Of a DNA stretch of 64,000 nt, positions 35,101-47,383 are shown piece by piece (position 1 is the first letter of the stretch; every line of letters starts with the position of its first letter). The notes beneath the pieces are model-generated. The model was not told the DNA's origin and did no database searches. It saw only the letters and a list, made by a program, of their open reading frames with translations. Source of the stretch: Pelodera strongyloides (taxonomy: Eukaryota; Nematoda; Chromadorea; Rhabditida; Rhabditidae); the NCBI GenBank assembly GCA_036852015.1, contig JAANDG010000280.1:116664-180663 (forward strand). Reading direction: 5' to 3'. The translations under genes and the position numbers were made by a program.

Positions 35101-37097
35101 CCGAACACGAAATTTGCATTTCGTAACGCACATCGGTATGCAAATTAGGCTACAGTTACTCTTTTATATAATAAGAAGATTGTCAATCTGAAAAAGTAGC
35201 GAACTGACAATGAGCTGCAAATTGAGGAAAACGGCGTTGTCCATTTGCCAAGTACTTGGGCCAAGTTTTATTTTGCTAATTACTAGTTGAACTTAGGAAA
35301 TTCGTTGGGTTGGTGCGTCGAATCCCCTTGTTCGTGACGAGGAAAAGGAGTTGGAATCATATGTGGTTGGTTTTTACATGGTATCTTTGCATTTACATAT
35401 ACGCGGAGTAAGTATACAGTTTACTGCAGTCGAATTCTCTTCAGACAGAATAGATTACGGTAGGTCAGTTGTAGTACTCCAGCATCTACTATCTTTGTAC
35501 ATGGATTTTACCGTATTTGTGTTCGTCGTAGGTTACGGTAGTTCAGGAACCGTATTCTTATTATCATTAAGCGGTAATATATTTCCCTAGAATTATATTA
35601 CGGTAGCAAGTCTAGGTACAATATTGCATCGCTATTTTTTTATCCAGAGTGTTGTTGTGAGCTTCTTTATTCCACCCAAGAAAACAAAGTGTGTTCAGCG
35701 CATTTACTTCCAAACTCTGAATTGTCTATACATATACCATTCCAACTACGGCTATTTTTTTACGTTTTCCTTTGCAGGCGCAAAAGGAGCAAGAGGTTGC
35801 TGAAAAGGAGAACCGTGTCCGAGATCTCCTTGCTGAATTGGTCGGTTATCGGAGCTTGGTCGAGAAGAATAGGTAAATACATTTCCGCTAATTATTGTTT
35901 TACCGCTTATCATTTCTTATCTTACATGTTGATTTTAGTGCCCTACGTCTTCACATCAAGTTGTTGTTTAACCCTAATAACTATTTTTCTTTCATAATAG
36001 CATTCCACGTTTTCTTGAACTTAATCTTTAGCTCCTGGTCTTTTTTTCGCTAATAGGGTGTTCACATATTGTTTTTACTTGTTTCAGGAAAGACGAGCGA
36101 AGATATGGGCGACCGGCAGAGGACTCGACTGTGCACATGCCATACGTTATGTTCTCCATTGATAAGAAGTAGGCTTTTAACGTCCTACATGGTGTTTTCT
36201 TAGCTTATTACAGTTACATTTTTTCTATTCATATAAGGTACGACGGCATCTTTTTTTTCTAAGGATATGTAGCATTCCCTTCGTTTATATATCCAATATT
36301 ACTATGGTGGTTTGGGGATAATATTAGCAATAACTTTATATATGTAGGCAGCGAAACTAGTAGCTGAGGTGTAGCTGGATGATTTGTAAAGGGACTGTAG
36401 AGCAAATGTCACTACAATAGTTACGGATGCAACTGAAATATATTGCGCGTGAAACATTACTGTTTCGGTTCTTGACACTATACTTTTATGACGACCATTC
36501 CCATTCCCACTAGAATGACCACACGTCACGTGGAATATTAACCTAATCCTGTTATTCGCAGAAGTCGGAAATGGAAACCTTTATGATGCTTTGTTTCAGC
36601 ACGAGAGCAAACTGCAGTATTTCACACGAGCAGAACGAAGTGTTGTGTCAGTTTTCCTCGGATTATGAGATCGTTTCGGATATGGAAGTTTTGAGAAAAC
36701 TTGGCCATACATATGGATTGGAAAGTGGAGAGGTGAGATAGAGAAGGAAGGATTGTATTTTCCTTGAAGAGCTACCTTTTACAGTATATCACACTTTCTT
36801 TTCCCAACCCAAATTCACTTTTTCCATTGGCTGTTTGGTAAATTCATCATTCACTCATGTTTAACATGGGAAGAAAACGCCCAAGAAGATTGGTTTCCTG
36901 ATTCATAACTAACTGAAAATAAGCAATAACTGCTGGTGCATGTGGCTGGGATCCCTGCTGAATATAAGTCAAAACTTACATGTATTTCCTTATAGGTTGA
37001 TGCTGAGCATCTCAAGAGGGTTCGTTCCCTGGTACCTCCCGGACTGCGTCACTTTTTGCCCTCGTCACCTGATGATGTGCCGCCTACACGACAGTAG
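32177..37097 (+). CDS. Transcription factor DP (E2F dimerisation partner)
   Basis: DNA-binding partner of E2F in cell-cycle control and in the DREAM repressor complex. Exons in phase: 32177-32284, 32607-32652, 32956-33068, 33560-33612, 34136-34256, 34527-34580, 34718-34813, 35297-35365, 35778-35872, 36088-36168, 36600-36732, 36996-37097 (TAG), about 357 residues. The winged-helix region (about 125-205) reads [23 protein letters not shown] and the family-diagnostic [13 protein letters not shown] then IVSKEKKEIRWVG. A heptad-rich dimerisation helix follows ([20 protein letters not shown]), then the DP marked-box portion ([29 protein letters not shown]). The start is the Met after TTTTTAG at 32157-32163. 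The short exon 33560-33612 is needed to supply phase. C. elegans dpl-1 and human TFDP1 are the expected counterparts. Confidence 0.94.
33926..34058. mobile_element. Small inverted-repeat element in DP intron 4
   Basis: 133 bp with 20-bp perfect terminal inverted repeats, CAGAGGCCGTATTCACCAAC and its complement, plus inner pairing of GGGAGCCC with GGGCTCCC. It is GC-richer than its surroundings. No clear target duplication was recognised. Confidence 0.88.
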
Positions 37098-37654
37098 AAG
37101 TATATACGTTTTTAGCATCTCTTACCTCATGTACCTTTACGGAGCTCCTATGATTCCCTTATATAGAACACTGGTAAATCTAAACAAATATTGTTTTCCA
37201 TTTCCAGCCAGTCTAGGCCAAAATACCGCAGGGCGTCCTGCGCTTCATACCTCTGCATTGGTCAATTCGATTCTTTTTTTGTTTAGTTTTCATTTACAAC
37301 TTTCATACCTCTTCTTAGTTACCAGTTCGGTTTCATACCTACTAATGTATATAGGCTTTCACTTACATGTTGTTGTATGTTTTCTAACATTTTTATACTT
37401 TGCTCAATGGTTGTGAGTGTTTGTTCATCTTGCCACACACAAGTAAACACGTTTGATCACAGCCATTTATCATTTGGAGCAGTATTATAAGTAAAGCAAA
37501 AAAAGGAACGCAAACGCAAAAAAAAAAGATATAATAAATTAAAGCAAGCATATACAGAAGTGAAATTAGGGAGCAAGACTTAAGTGCCAGCTTAGGGCCT
37601 TAGGAGTTTAGGACCTTATTTCGATCCTATGACATCATGTTTGAACTTGGGCCT
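37098..37654. other. Convergent 3' region of DP and ARPC3
   Basis: About 560 bp with no exon evidence. It contains an A-rich tract with AATAAATT at about 37534, which could serve DP polyadenylation. Confidence 0.5.
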
Positions 37655-40053
37655 TTAGAGACTGACTCCAGGTGATACAAGTCCCTTGTCCATGAAACGC
37701 TTGCGGGAGAAGCACAGCCACCACTGAATTCACCAACATATAGTAACACTCATAAATGACAAAAGTAAAATTCACGTCGGGTGCGGTATGCTAGGTGTAT
37801 GTGAACCAGTGCATCAATATCAGACCCGATAAAAACCGAAATTATGATATACTGTAGCACTTTTTGTTCATATTTCGTTACTCGCACTAGAGGATTTGCT
37901 TCAATTCGTCATATTTACTGATTTGGCAGTTTCCTATGTACAAAAACGACAACTCGTAACGATATTAACTCCCATACATACCTTGCTAGCCTTATCCTGT
38001 GGATCCGGGAAGGCCAATTCACATAGTCGTGCTCCCAGTTCCTGTCTCAATTGTTGGAGATAGGCACGCATCACTTCTTCCTCGTTACGGTCACGTGGTG
38101 ACTGGAACACTCATGGTTTAAAGCGAAATACCAGCCGGTTTTTGAAACGCATCCAACGAATTCTTACGTATTTATGCTGAATTACTCGAATTTAGCTCGA
38201 TTTTTTATTCTAATTTATGGTCATTTGCATAAGCTGCATAAGAACGCTGGTGTACTCGATACGTTTCAAAAATCGACCGGTATTTAGCTTCAAACCAATA
38301 GAACATGGAACACTCTACTTCGACTGCCGCGGAAAGCTCTACCCACATACGAAACTCCTCTCTAGTGCAACACAAGAATCCTTACCTTATACATACTGTT
38401 AAGCGGGAATCCAGATTCCCCGGGGATCGGGAGCTGAGAGCTGAGGGCCAAACTATTCAGATCCTTCTGACCATTGAGCTTGTTACTGCTCTAAATAAAC
38501 ATTGCTCATATTTGCGCCAAGGGGGAAATCCACTTCTACTTGTCTTCCGATTCTTCTGCTGATTTCTGCTGATTATTGAATAAGGTGAGGATATTTGTCA
38601 TCTCTTTTATTCTAATACCTTGGGAATCCTAAAGGTCCCGCACGTGCCTACTGTACGTCGTCTGAGTACTTCGTTTATTTTATATTACCCCACAATAGTC
38701 GAACGTGTTCACACGTGAGAACAATACACTTTCCGAACTAGTCTACGGCAAGGACTAATTTTCAAATATACCAAAGCGGCGCCCACAAAATTAGTTGATT
38801 TACTCAACTATAATCCAGGTTTTCTATAAACCATTTCTAAACATACCCTTTGCAGTTTCCTTAGGCACTCGGTAATGTAGAAAGTGAGGTAGATGAGCGT
38901 TCTGTCAGATGCACCTACAATGAGTTTCAATGCTAAATGACATCATCATCTACACAGGATACAGTATGTGTCCTCTCGATAACAACATAATTGTTAAGTT
39001 ATGGAGTAATTTAGAATGAATACATGAGGCTCAGTAATGGGAATTCTCAATAAAAAACGTGCTTGTAGGGGGTCACTAATAAGCGTAAGTAATACTTGGT
39101 AGGTAATATACAAAAAAACGATCATAAAACCAAAAAAAACGACCATACCTTTAATTTCAAATTCACGGAAGAAAATGTTGGGCTTAAAGTAAGAGAGCGC
39201 CTCGTCAATTATGTCTTCTCCACTGGTTCCTGAATATACAAAAGTGTTCAACAAAAGTAAACGCAATGCGCCATCCCTGAACTAGATAGATTCGAGAGCC
39301 TTCTTAATATGAATGGTAACTAGAACAAAGAGTTTGCTATGATCGTATCGAACATAACCTAATTAATTAAAAATACAATATATACAAACGAAAAGCCAGG
39401 CTAATAAAGGTATGAATAACTGGAGGAATAGAGGTAGATGAGCGTTCTGTCAGAACAAAAGAAACTTATTGTGAGAGAGCAAAGCTAGGCTACACACACT
39501 CAAGACAACACATCGATAAAGGTAAAAAAGGCTAAGGTTAGACCCGTCTTCGCAAGAAAACTGAACTCCGCGCGGGTCCCGTCATCCCGTGGCAACAAAA
39601 TACACATTAGCATATAATATTCAACTTACTTGGCGCCGGACCTTTGAAAGAAGTGCGCAACGGTAGGAGACCAATGTTCCCCACTTGTTGGCCGCTTTCC
39701 ATCTTTGAGTGGTAGGCCTGTGAAATGAGAACAAATATAATGCGTACATCGTGCGGTTGCAGGTATTGAACAAACAAGTGATATATTGAATAAACAAAAA
39801 TATATTTAAAAAAGCACTATACGTGTAGTAATAGTCAATTTACGGTCATATAATAAGAAACTACGGCCCAAATGCCCATCCGCCGCTGAGAGAAAGCCAC
39901 ATTATTAAGAAACAGTGAAACAATATAAAACGAGAAAACCATCGTTACCGTTAAGACACAAACAAACGCAGAATATTAAAAAAAACTAGAGCAGTGAAAT
40001 TGTGAAACTGAAAAAATGTAGTAATAAAAACTAAAATGAAAACAAACCGGCAT
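37655..40053 (-). CDS. ARPC3: Arp2/3 complex subunit 3 (ARPC3, p21)
   Basis: Structural subunit of the Arp2/3 actin-nucleating complex. Exons in phase: 40053-40048 (only Met-Pro), 39717-39630, 39229-39149, 38914-38847, 38490-38386, 38101-37982, 37723-37655 (TAA). The product is 178 residues, exactly the length of human ARPC3. Conserved blocks in order: AYHSKM, NIGLLPLRTSFKGPAP, EDIIDEALSYFKPNIFFREF, DRTLIYLTFYITECLRKLQ, LPIPGESGFPLNSMY, EEEVMRAYLQQLRQELGARL and the C-terminal WWLCFSRKRFMDKGL. The six-base first exon is supported by the donor GTTTGT and by phase. A TGTTTTCAG acceptor ends near 40090, about 37 nt before the ATG. The upstream gene on the same strand ends about 0.4 kb away, so the two may share a primary transcript. 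An R1 element (38118-38293) fills intron 5. Confidence 0.96.
38118..38293. mobile_element. Inverted-repeat element, family R1, copy 4
   Basis: TTAAAGCGAAATACCAGCCG at the left; the right end (CCGGTATTTAGCTTCAAA) has decayed from the family consensus. The interior ATTCTTACGTATTTATGCT is shared with 62540-62562. It lies in an ARPC3 intron. Confidence 0.85.
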
Positions 40054-40465
40054 TTTGTACTTCCCGTTCAACAGGCGGGCGCAACCACCTGAAAACAGGG
40101 AAAGCATAATTGAGGAAAGGGAAATAACAAAAAAAAAACAGAAACGATTGTCACTAGTCAAAAAGGCATAAGTTTACAAGTACAATAACAAATAAACAGA
40201 GTACGCAAGTAAATAAGCATATTGAAAAATATGGGTATCATCAGCGCACAGTACGCGTTAGCATAATATGATTCTTATAGAAAAAAGACATACATTTTAT
40301 TTACAAAAAAGAAAAGCGTGGAAAAAACATACCCGTGTAGGAACACTTGCCACAACCACGAAATCACATTGATATAAATTACAGTAATCAATAAATGAAT
40401 AAATTAATAAATAAAGCAGAGTAATCTGACATTGTATTGTACTCACGAAGTCAGTCATGGCTTGG

Positions 40466-42592
40466 CTAACTACGCACCTAAAATCACATACATCACACTA
40501 ACACTTTACAAAAAAAAACAAGAGAAAAAATCTCAATATGATCTCAAACCTCAAAAGGAGCAGCTGATAAACAAGAACTGGGCATAATAAAAAGCAAGTA
40601 TGTGGATTGTTAAGAGTATACGGATCTGAGACTCTTAGGATTCACAAAACACGTACCATACCGTTTTAAAGAAGAAAAAAACGCTAATTATTTCCACTAA
40701 CCGAAGTCGAACTACCCTCACTGGACTGCGATTTTGATATCTCTTTTTCCTTTTCCTCTATTTGAGCCTGAAATTAGACACTTTTCTAATTCTATCACAA
40801 TAGAGAGCGCCGGAGGGGCGCAGGTGACAGTACTTTTTGGCTAACAAAAAGAATTAGCATAAACTGCATAGCATTCAATGAATCAATTGAGCATCGAATA
40901 CAGAAGGCTAAAATAGATTCTTCCCATCTTCCTAATGGATCCTGCATCTACCGTATGAAAATTCACCCTCCAGTAATTAAATGCTCAATGTTTCACAAAT
41001 CTTTGAAAAGGAAAATGCCACTTGGCTGAACTCAGTGAAATAGAAGCTATCCTCAACCACGAATATTTCAAACTACAAAAATATCCATCCGAAAGGGCCA
41101 CAGGCCACATCCATTATCCATATCAACTACAGAAACAACCAGATACGGAGTACATACCCTACCTACAAACTACAACAACAAACCAATCGAACGAATATGG
41201 ACCACAGAACCACAAAAATCCTAAAATACACTATAAACTACAAAACTACTCACCTGGAACGACTGAGTCGTAATGTTCATGTACTGTATCGGAGTGATTG
41301 TCAGCAATGATACCCATTTGCCGAGCGATCGGAACGAGTCCGCGGCCAGCACATACGTCCTTCCCGTTCTATAAAAAATAAATCTATGGAATTACAGAAC
41401 ATGCTAAAAAAATTAAAACCCATGGACGAAAATTCACAATAAATACACAGAACCTCTTTCACAAGAATTCACAATAAATACGAATACTGAATAACTGGAC
41501 ACAGAGAATATATATGTGGAAGCCGCTTCAATTAGTTAAAAGTTGTTCCGGTGCACAGTCAAAACGACGTAAAAAATCTTTACGAAAATACCAGTTTCAT
41601 TCGATATTTCGATATACCATCGCTGCAACTATACAGGACAAGAAATATGACACATATATAGAATATACTGAATCCCTCCTTTTCTTGCTCAACAGGCGTT
41701 ATTTCCTACATTTTTAATTAAAAAAAGTACATGAAACCACTCACGTCTTAAATTTGATCTCAAAGGTAAACTCCTTGCCCAGGACGTTCTCATCGCCCAA
41801 CTCAATGAAACAGTCCTCAACTACGATTACACTGAACGGGCAGTCCGTGTCCTCTTCTCTGCAAATAAAGAATATGATTTTTAAACTTACTATTTATAAA
41901 ATAATACTTCATAAAGTAAAAGCTCGTATATTTGATTAGAGTAACATTTTTGATTAACAATCATATACAGAAGTGAATAAGTACAATAAGAAAACCAAAA
42001 CAAATAAACAAAAAACGTGAGGATAAATTTAAAAGCTAAATATAAACCAAATTAAACCCACCGATTAAATAGGAATAACAAATTGGCCTTGAGCACTCCC
42101 CAGCATTGCCGCCATTTAAATTCCTTAAAGAAAATCATATAGCTTTCCTTACTTCTAGATAAAGTATTCAGTACAATAATTATAAAGGTAAATAACATAC
42201 GAAATATATTTGAACTTCAACTATACAAAAAACCTCACTACAATGACGAGCTGACGGCCGACACAACGATGTACGTTCTTATTATGAGCTGATACTAGCG
42301 TATTCAAAATAATATAAAGTAACCAGATACAAATGAAAGCACACAAAGTCCAACACGTTACAGTCAGGAGTATCACGCTCTCTAATGAGGCTCTCTCTAA
42401 TGAGGCACATAACACTATATTTAAATAGCCGATTTACATTGAATTTGAACAATAATGGATCTAATAACTTATAATAATCGACTTAGCATCATTAATAAAA
42501 TCTACCTGTTGTATTTCCAAAGGCCCTGATAACCTTCGTTCTACTGCTTGATCCAATGCAAGGCGACATAAAGATTTCGGATTTCCCAGCAT
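40466..42592 (-). CDS. Small PH-domain protein, Sesquipedalian (PHETA)-like
   Basis: Exons in phase: 42592-42506, 42123-42062, 41858-41745, 41368-41254, 40767-40702, and a tentative last piece 40477-40466 that adds three residues before TAG. About 150 residues. A single PH domain covers most of it: LSGPLEIQQ, then EFKWRQCWGVLKANLLFLFN (beta strands 1-3 with the two family Trp), VIVVEDCFIELGDE, FTFEIKF, and the C-terminal helix DSFRSLGKWVSLL. After it comes QYMNITTQSFQ and a charged helix (AQIEEKEKEISK). The PH wording and the helix that follows resemble Sesquipedalian proteins, which recruit OCRL to endosomes, but the OCRL-binding F&H motif was not found and the 3' end is uncertain. Another PH-only protein is possible. 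TTTGTTCAG ends one base before the start ATG. Confidence 0.65.
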
Positions 42593-43833
42593 TCTGAACA
42601 AATAGGAATAAATGTAAGACGAAACGAAAGTACTTTACAAATAGCGATGTGTAAAAAAACAAGGGCAAATGCAGGTTAATCGAAATTTCCTAAGTTCAAT
42701 ACTGTAATTTGAAAAGCTTGGTAGAAGAAGTTAGGAACGAAGCGCTGGAAAACCCCGCGAACCAAGGAATTCTTATGTTGAACTTCCCGTATAAAAACGG
42801 GATAATTTATATTGTGGTTTATTGAACATACAGATTATATCTCTGTAAAATAAAATAAAAAAATGCATTTAGAGGAGAAAGTCGTTTTGAAATACCTAAC
42901 ATTCTAAGTTAACACGTGTTTAGTGAGAACCTTATGCAAAGATAAAGATCTGAGTGTCTGAGTCTAGCACCGATGATAAGCAAGCTGTCGAGTTAAAAGT
43001 ATCCACAAACCAATTATGTATGTGCGCACGTAGGTACACAAGAAGATAATTAAACTTCGCAACAAAAGCACAAAGAAAGGTATGAAGACCTTGTAACCGT
43101 GCATAGTGTACAGTGTTCTGTTTGTGTTTGTTTGCTTGCTGAATCAGAAAATAATCCTAGATAGCCTACAACTCTCGCCATCTGTCGCATGTCCGGGATG
43201 AATTACGGTAGGTTATGTGCACTGGTTATGGGTTCATGGGTACGCGTAAGTACTCTCAACAATAACCAAAGTCTATCAACTTCAATGATGCTATCAGACG
43301 TGCATTGGCTTAGACGGGCAGGGCAATATGCCTTCTGCTTCGCAAGCAATGACGTCAAAAATAAGTCGACGTGCAAACTTCACCGTAGCGACAAACTAAT
43401 GCTGTAAATCAACTTCAATGATGATATCAGAAGCGCATTTGATTTTGACGGGCATTAGTTGCGTGAAAGCTCAAGTAAAAGGTGACACGCGCGCCGAGCT
43501 CTAGTCTATCTCATATTTTTATTTGTCAGTTTCCCTGGTCGTGAAGAATATGGAATTTGAGGGGGTTACGATAAAAGCCCACTATTTGACATTCCTTCTC
43601 TCAGTCTCAATTTATCTTACTTTACTAATCTATCCCAAATCCAAATCCATAATTGGAATCCAAGATAAGGGTTCCTATTTTACAACTTCAAATTTCAATA
43701 TCCAGTCCCCATTCACCCTTTATCCCGTCGCCTTTTGATCGGTAATCTGATTTGACGACGGGCGCGATGTCTCTGTTAAAGACTTCAGAATTCTTAGGAT
43801 AAGAGTAAAAGGTGAAGCTGAAGCATCAAAGGC

Positions 43834-43876
<43 letters not shown>

Positions 43877-44280
43877 CAGAGAGAGAGAGACAGAGAGAGA
43901 GAGAGAATAAGCGTAAAACGGAAGCTAAGAACTCAGTTTATAACTGAGGAGTCAGGGAGAGAGGAGCAACAAAAAGTCACCAAGGAGATAAAAAAATAGG
44001 GAGTTAAGGCTAAGGAACTCCCCCCCCCTACCCAAATTACAAATTCACAAAAACAAAACAACTACCCAAAAACAACGCAATGTTTGTATAACTAATATTC
44101 ACTCGAATCCGGACCACAACTAAGCGACTCAATAAAAAAACCCACTATCACTTTCTATGAAATAATACTCTGGTTTACCTGGCTAATCCATCTACCACTA
44201 CCACAATCAATCCTAAATCTCCTAACTTCGGTAAATTTCGGCTCCCAAGTTACCGTAACCCAAACTTCCCATAAATCAAA
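42593..44280. other. Divergent region upstream of the PH gene and the membrane-protein gene
   Basis: No exon supported. Two degenerate copies of ATCAACTTCAATGAT (near 43277 and 43408) precede blocks that both contain GACGGGCA. A GA tract occupies 43833-43907. A hydrophobic frame at about 43523-43738 has no support beyond openness. Confidence 0.5.
43833..43907. repeat. (GA)n simple repeat
   Basis: Purine GA tract with occasional A and C interruptions, 75 bp. Confidence 0.9.
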
Positions 44281-47200
44281 ATGTGGAGGATACGTTTCAA
44301 GCGTCGTACACCTACTTTACGACAACTATTCCGATTCAGCGTCTCTACTATCCTATACTTTGGCACCGGAATAACTACCGTATCTTGCGATCGCTTGCTT
44401 ACAGCATCATGCGCAAACCACACGTGAGCGACTGTTTTTTACACATAACTAACTCGGCCTTTTTCGAAAAACCAATTCACGACGTGCCCCTTCCCCTATA
44501 TATAAAATAATAATTAATAATTCATTGACACATTATATACAATATAAGTGTGCATCATATAAAATGATGATATATATCGTAGTGGTCATTCAAACTTCAA
44601 ACCCCGAAAGAACTTGATGTTTTCGTGAGATGAATGAAAAGAAAATAATAATCGCAAATGCAAATGTTTCAGGAATGTGTCAAATAATTCACGTCAAGTG
44701 ATCCAAATAGTCAGTTGTAGGGTATCTTTGGTAACAATAAGTCGTAAGCACTGTACTGTGCTGCACCATGCATAGTTATTTTAGTTATCTTTAATTTAAT
44801 TTTATGTTCCCCGTAAGTAGTAAAGGACTTGAACCCTTTACTCTGTGGGACCTGGTTCTCATTTTCTCGCTTACCTTGTTATTTTGTACTTGTCGTTTTA
44901 TCAATAAGCCTTTATATACAGCACTAGTACTAGTAGCATACATAATATATTTCATGTATTTATTCTAAAAAGAAAATGAAAAAAGTGGACTAATTTCAGA
45001 ACAGGAGAATACAAATGCATGGAACAAAGGCGTGTAATCTTCTCAATTGCCGTCTACTGTGTGATTCGACTAGTTTCGAGAAAGGTAGGTTAATGTTTGC
45101 CCTGAGGTCAAGAAGTGGGGAAAATTTTCGTACCCTTCCACCAAATTTGGACATTTTTATGTCTAGAGGTCAACCCTTCCATCATTTTTGCACTTTTCCA
45201 CGAATTTTCCTATAATTTGCCAGAAAAGGGGCGTGGTTTAGACACCCTTCCACCAAATTTTACCCATTTTTCCATGAATTTTTGGCGTACCCTTCCACCA
45301 ATTGCCGACTACCGAAAACAACTTCCACCACTTCTTGACCTATGCCTATGGTTTGCCTAGCCTAGGTTTTTGTGACGAAAATTTATAAACATTTACTGCA
45401 CATCGTCTTTACACCAGGTCCTTAAATATTAAGATGTGCCTTGGTCATTTTGAACGGCACTAGCACTAACGCTATAGAAAATTAATAGGGATGTGCGCTT
45501 GTATCTGTGAGCCAGAACCGCGCGATAGGCGAGCCTGATACCACCGCTAGCGCGCGCCTAGCAGACTAGGGAGGGGGTAGGCGCCCACTCATATTCACGT
45601 TAGATTTCCATTTTGATCCAAAATCATCAAAAAAAATTCCAGTACGAAGAATGGTCGGTCAAGGATGAAAAAGAGTGCATAATGCGGCAACTTTTGCCGG
45701 GAATGCATGTTGGTGTCACGATAATTATACCGTACTTAATTAGGTGAGTACTGCAATGATGTTCGACACGTATTAGTGACACAATTTCCAAATGAAAATT
45801 TACAAATATAGATACAATAACGCCCCATTTATGCTAGGATTTACAGTGCCCTAGGTCGAATTGTACAGTAATCTTGTTGCAATTAAAAGCACCTTCAACA
45901 ATGAACATATGTCTCCTTTCCATAAGTCAGTGGAATACTGTGGTCCCGTAGTTAGTGGATTAGTGGAATACTGTACTTATACTAACCTACAACTTAACAA
46001 TCTGTCATATTTCCTATTGTAAAGTAAAACCAAAATCCTCTCACTACAGAACGCTCATCACCTTGGACAGCATCCCGCTAACGCCTCAAATGTACCGCGT
46101 CTGCTTATTTATCGCCACTTTTCTCCTATTCACTCCATATACGAAGGATCTCTTTCACCTTCTCCGACACGTATTTAGAGGATTACAAAGAAGGTGGACC
46201 TGGTTGGCTTAGGCTTACCCCCCCCCCTAAGCCTAAGCCTAAGCCTAAGCCTAAGCCTTAATGATATGGTTCATTGGTAGACAATAGAGAAACAAAACTG
46301 AACGAGCATGGAGACTAACCCGGTCGAAAAAAACTAATGTCGACCAACAGGAACCCTAACCCTAAGCCTAAGATACGGCGCTTCACAACGCAAGTTTACT
46401 GACGAGATGAGAGACCAAAATGATGCTGACGGGTCTTACAAACAAAATGAATACTATGAAAGCTTAGTTTTCGTTGTAGATTACTATTTTAAACTGCATT
46501 CTTCTAATTGATTCCTTCAAAACATGCCAAAAGAAGATATAAGGATAAGTTGTTAGATAAATGATAATTATATGCTCGCTCCATTCAGATACTTCAATCA
46601 GAACCAACAGATGCTCATCACTTTTACTCTTCTCTTCTTCTACTTTTCAATAATTGTGGTCAGTACAGTACGGGTACTTATTGTTGTGACGCAGGGAACG
46701 AAGAACTTGTTCCGTTCGGCGTTCCGCATGTAAACCTAGTTCAGTTCCGCGTTCCGCACGTACGCTTAGTTCCGTTCCGCTAGAAAACCGAGTTGTGTTT
46801 AGTACATTTCACCCGGTCGAAGATTTGAGAATATCGTTGAATGTCAGTCAAAGAAAAAGGAAACTATGCGTTTTCAGCGTTTTCAAAGGGTCCTCCACCG
46901 TGGCTCCTCCAACAATTTTTTTCTGCTGTAGTTCAAGGATAAATTAAATAAGAGTCAAGCGCCATGTTTCACGTAGTTATTATATCGCAAAAAAATCGGG
47001 TCGTTTTGATAATAAGTCGAGATAATGAATTGACATGCGTACCCCGAGTACTCAAGTACAGCACATTGGCAAAAGCTCCCTTTGGTGGCCCTGAATGCCC
47101 CCCCCCCTTCCTTTAATAATAAACAATAACACCATATAATATTAACATTAAAATTAAAGCTATCTAATTCCAGATGACTCTACTCGACGTCTCCATCGGA

Positions 47201-47383
47201 ATCTACTGTCCGCAGTACATATTCTCAATACCAATTCTATTCCCGCACACAAACTTTCTCCATGTTCTGTTCATTATTCAAAGTAGCATCGTCAAAATTC
47301 ACAGAAAGATGCCGGTCATCATCTACGAGGTTTGCGAGAGGCTTTTCAGTAAAAGAAAAACTAAACTCTTAAACACAAAGTGA
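44281..47383 (+). CDS. Predicted multi-pass membrane protein, possibly a nematode 7TM chemoreceptor
   Basis: Six exons join without phase conflict: 44281-44423, 45000-45084, 45643-45743, 46050-46193, 46589-46658, 47174-47383 (stop), about 250 residues. Hydrophobic segments are FSVSTILYFGTGITTVSC, RVIFSIAVYCVIRLV, GMHVGVTIIIPYLI, YRVCLFIATFLLFTPY, MLITFTLLFFYFSIIV and a long stretch around YIFSIPILFPH to HVLFIIQSSIV, followed by a basic tail. This could be six or seven membrane passes. No family motif was recognised, so receptor identity is inference from organism, size and topology. The intron 46194-46588 holds interstitial telomere repeats. If the donor at 46194 is not used, the frame would stop shortly after, so the C-terminal half depends on that junction. 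The 5' end has no obvious acceptor and may be incomplete. Confidence 0.5.
45110..45340. repeat. Degenerate CCCTTCCACCAAATTT repeat cluster
   Basis: Motif occurs at about 45132, 45244 and 45293, with a weaker ACTTCCACCACTT near 45321, in an intron of the membrane-protein gene. Spacing is irregular. Confidence 0.7.
46204..46262. repeat. Interstitial nematode telomere repeat (GC-CTAA)n with inverted cap
   Basis: TAAGCCTAAGCCTAAGCC continues to about five and a half hexamers (46228-46260). Immediately before lie ten C residues and then GGCTTAGGCTTA in the opposite sense (46206-46217), so the two blocks can fold back. A second short patch at 46354-46372 reads CCCTAACCCTAAGCCTAAG, mixing the six-base nematode unit with CCCTAA. 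Confidence 0.9.
46680..46790. repeat. Short GTTCCG-rich repeat
   Basis: GTTCCGTTCGGCGTTCCGCA, then GTTCCGCGTTCCGCACG and GTTCCGTTCCGC recur within 100 bp with TTAGTTC spacers. Intronic and non-coding. Confidence 0.65.

Noticed and set aside
43523..43738. Hydrophobic plus-strand ORF of 71 residues
   Set aside because: No splice partners in phase and no motif; kept only as a note in the intergenic entry.
45000..45084. Possible second Cys-loop channel exon, because TGEYKCME resembles a pre-M1 motif
   Set aside because: The following residues do not continue as M1, and the exon joins in phase to neighbours encoding a different membrane protein.
46204..46372. Chromosome end
   Set aside because: Only about six hexamers, inside a gene, with unique genic sequence on both sides.
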